A program made the translations under genes and the position numbers. Source: Hymenobacter oligotrophus (lineage in GTDB: Bacteria; Bacteroidota; Bacteroidia; Cytophagales; Hymenobacteraceae). Taken from it: a stretch of DNA of 64,000 bases. This document shows positions 63,631 through 64,000 of this stretch, piece after piece. The DNA lies in NCBI RefSeq assembly GCF_003574965.1, contig NZ_CP032317.1, positions 2,976,001-3,040,000 of the forward strand. Reading direction: 5' to 3'. Under the pieces are notes generated by a model. It ran no database searches and was not told where the DNA came from. It saw only the letters and a list, made by a program, of their open reading frames with translations. Numbering within the stretch: the first letter of the stretch is position 1; each line of letters opens with the position of its first letter.

Positions 63631-64000
63631 TTACCAGATTTTGGCCCGGTCGGCTTGGGCGCGTACCATCTTTTGGCCTTCTTGGCAGCCAAAAGCCTCG
63701 TAGAACTGCGGCATGTTCATCAGCGGCCCGATGGTGCGGTATTGGCCCGGCGAGTGCGGATCGGTGAGGATTTGCTGACGCAGGGCTTCGGCCCGAATGT
63801 TGGTGCGGCGCAGCTGCGCCCAGGCCAGGAAGAAACGCTGCTCGGGCGTAAAGCCGTCGATTTTGGGGCGCGGGTTGCTGCCGTATTTCTGCTGCAATTG
63901 CTTCTGCAGGGCCCCGTACACTACGGTTAGGCCGGCAAAGTCGGCGAGGTTTTCGCCCATCGTCAGCTTGCCGTTTACGTGCACCGAGTCGAGCGGCGAG
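63631..64000 (-). CDS. Second M13 family metallopeptidase, C-terminal part (cut by window end)
   Basis: The visible 122 codons (SPLDSVHVNGKLTMGENLADF to AQADRAKIW) match the C-terminus of the neighbouring M13 peptidase closely, including the GENLADF zinc-ligand motif. The frame stays open to the window end, so the rest of the gene, with HExxH, lies outside. A tandem duplication with divergence. Confidence 0.9.
   Translation of the reverse strand, partial: SPLDSVHVNGKLTMGENLADFAGLTVVYGALQKQLQQKYGSNPRPKIDGFTPEQRFFLAWAQLRRTNIRAEALRQQILTDPHSPGQYRTIGPLMNMPQFYEAFGCQEGQKMVRAQADRAKIW

Overview
The window looks like a chromosomal segment of a high-GC member of the Bacteroidota, most likely Hymenobacter or a close relative. 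The signs are type IX secretion (T9SS) sorting domains on surface proteins, TAnnTTTG-type promoters, lipoprotein and DUF families typical of the phylum, class Ia ribonucleotide reductase genes of the Bacteroidetes kind, and host DNA unusually rich in the palindrome CCTAGG. Genus assignment is inference; no rRNA gene is present.

Layout. 1-6.5 kb: a secreted DNA/RNA non-specific endonuclease and a giant T9SS-exported adhesin-like protein. 6.64-27.95 kb: a 21.3 kb integrative element inserted in the 3' end of an initiator tRNA-fMet gene. It is bounded by a 17-bp direct repeat, with a tyrosine integrase beside attL and the intact tRNA at attR. Its left part holds an excisionase-like HTH gene and a VirE-N/DUF3987 primase-ATPase pair followed by a 26-bp perfect palindrome. 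Next comes an ADP-ribosylglycohydrolase fused to a protein phosphatase. The centre is a complete type I restriction-modification operon (hsdM-hsdS-hsdR), followed with short gaps by two large genes. One encodes a membrane-anchored protein with two different nuclease-like domains, the other a protein ending in a further PD-(D/E)XK-like domain. SH3-domain, small membrane and EVE-like proteins close the element. I read it as a mobile defence island, and the two genes after hsdR are the best candidate for an undescribed system.

28-46 kb is ordinary core genome: an Omp85 family protein, hemW, an alpha/beta hydrolase and a cyclase-family enzyme, rplU-rpmA, nrdB and nrdA (about 3.8 kb apart, each with DnaA-box-like sites upstream), a CotH-kinase T9SS protein, a DUF433/DUF5615 toxin-antitoxin pair, and envelope proteins.

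46-64 kb: secreted or lipoprotein genes of unknown function, a TPM-domain protein, three paralogues of one small secreted protein family, aspA, two paralogous small basic secreted proteins, hydrolases, a nitroreductase, a pentapeptide-repeat protein, a Nudix hydrolase and two tandem M13 metallopeptidases, the second cut by the window edge. Most host genes end in long, nearly perfect GC-rich hairpins. The island differs from its surroundings by near absence of CCTAGG (2 copies in 21.3 kb by my count, against roughly one per 0.3-0.75 kb in the flanks I counted) and by variable base composition.
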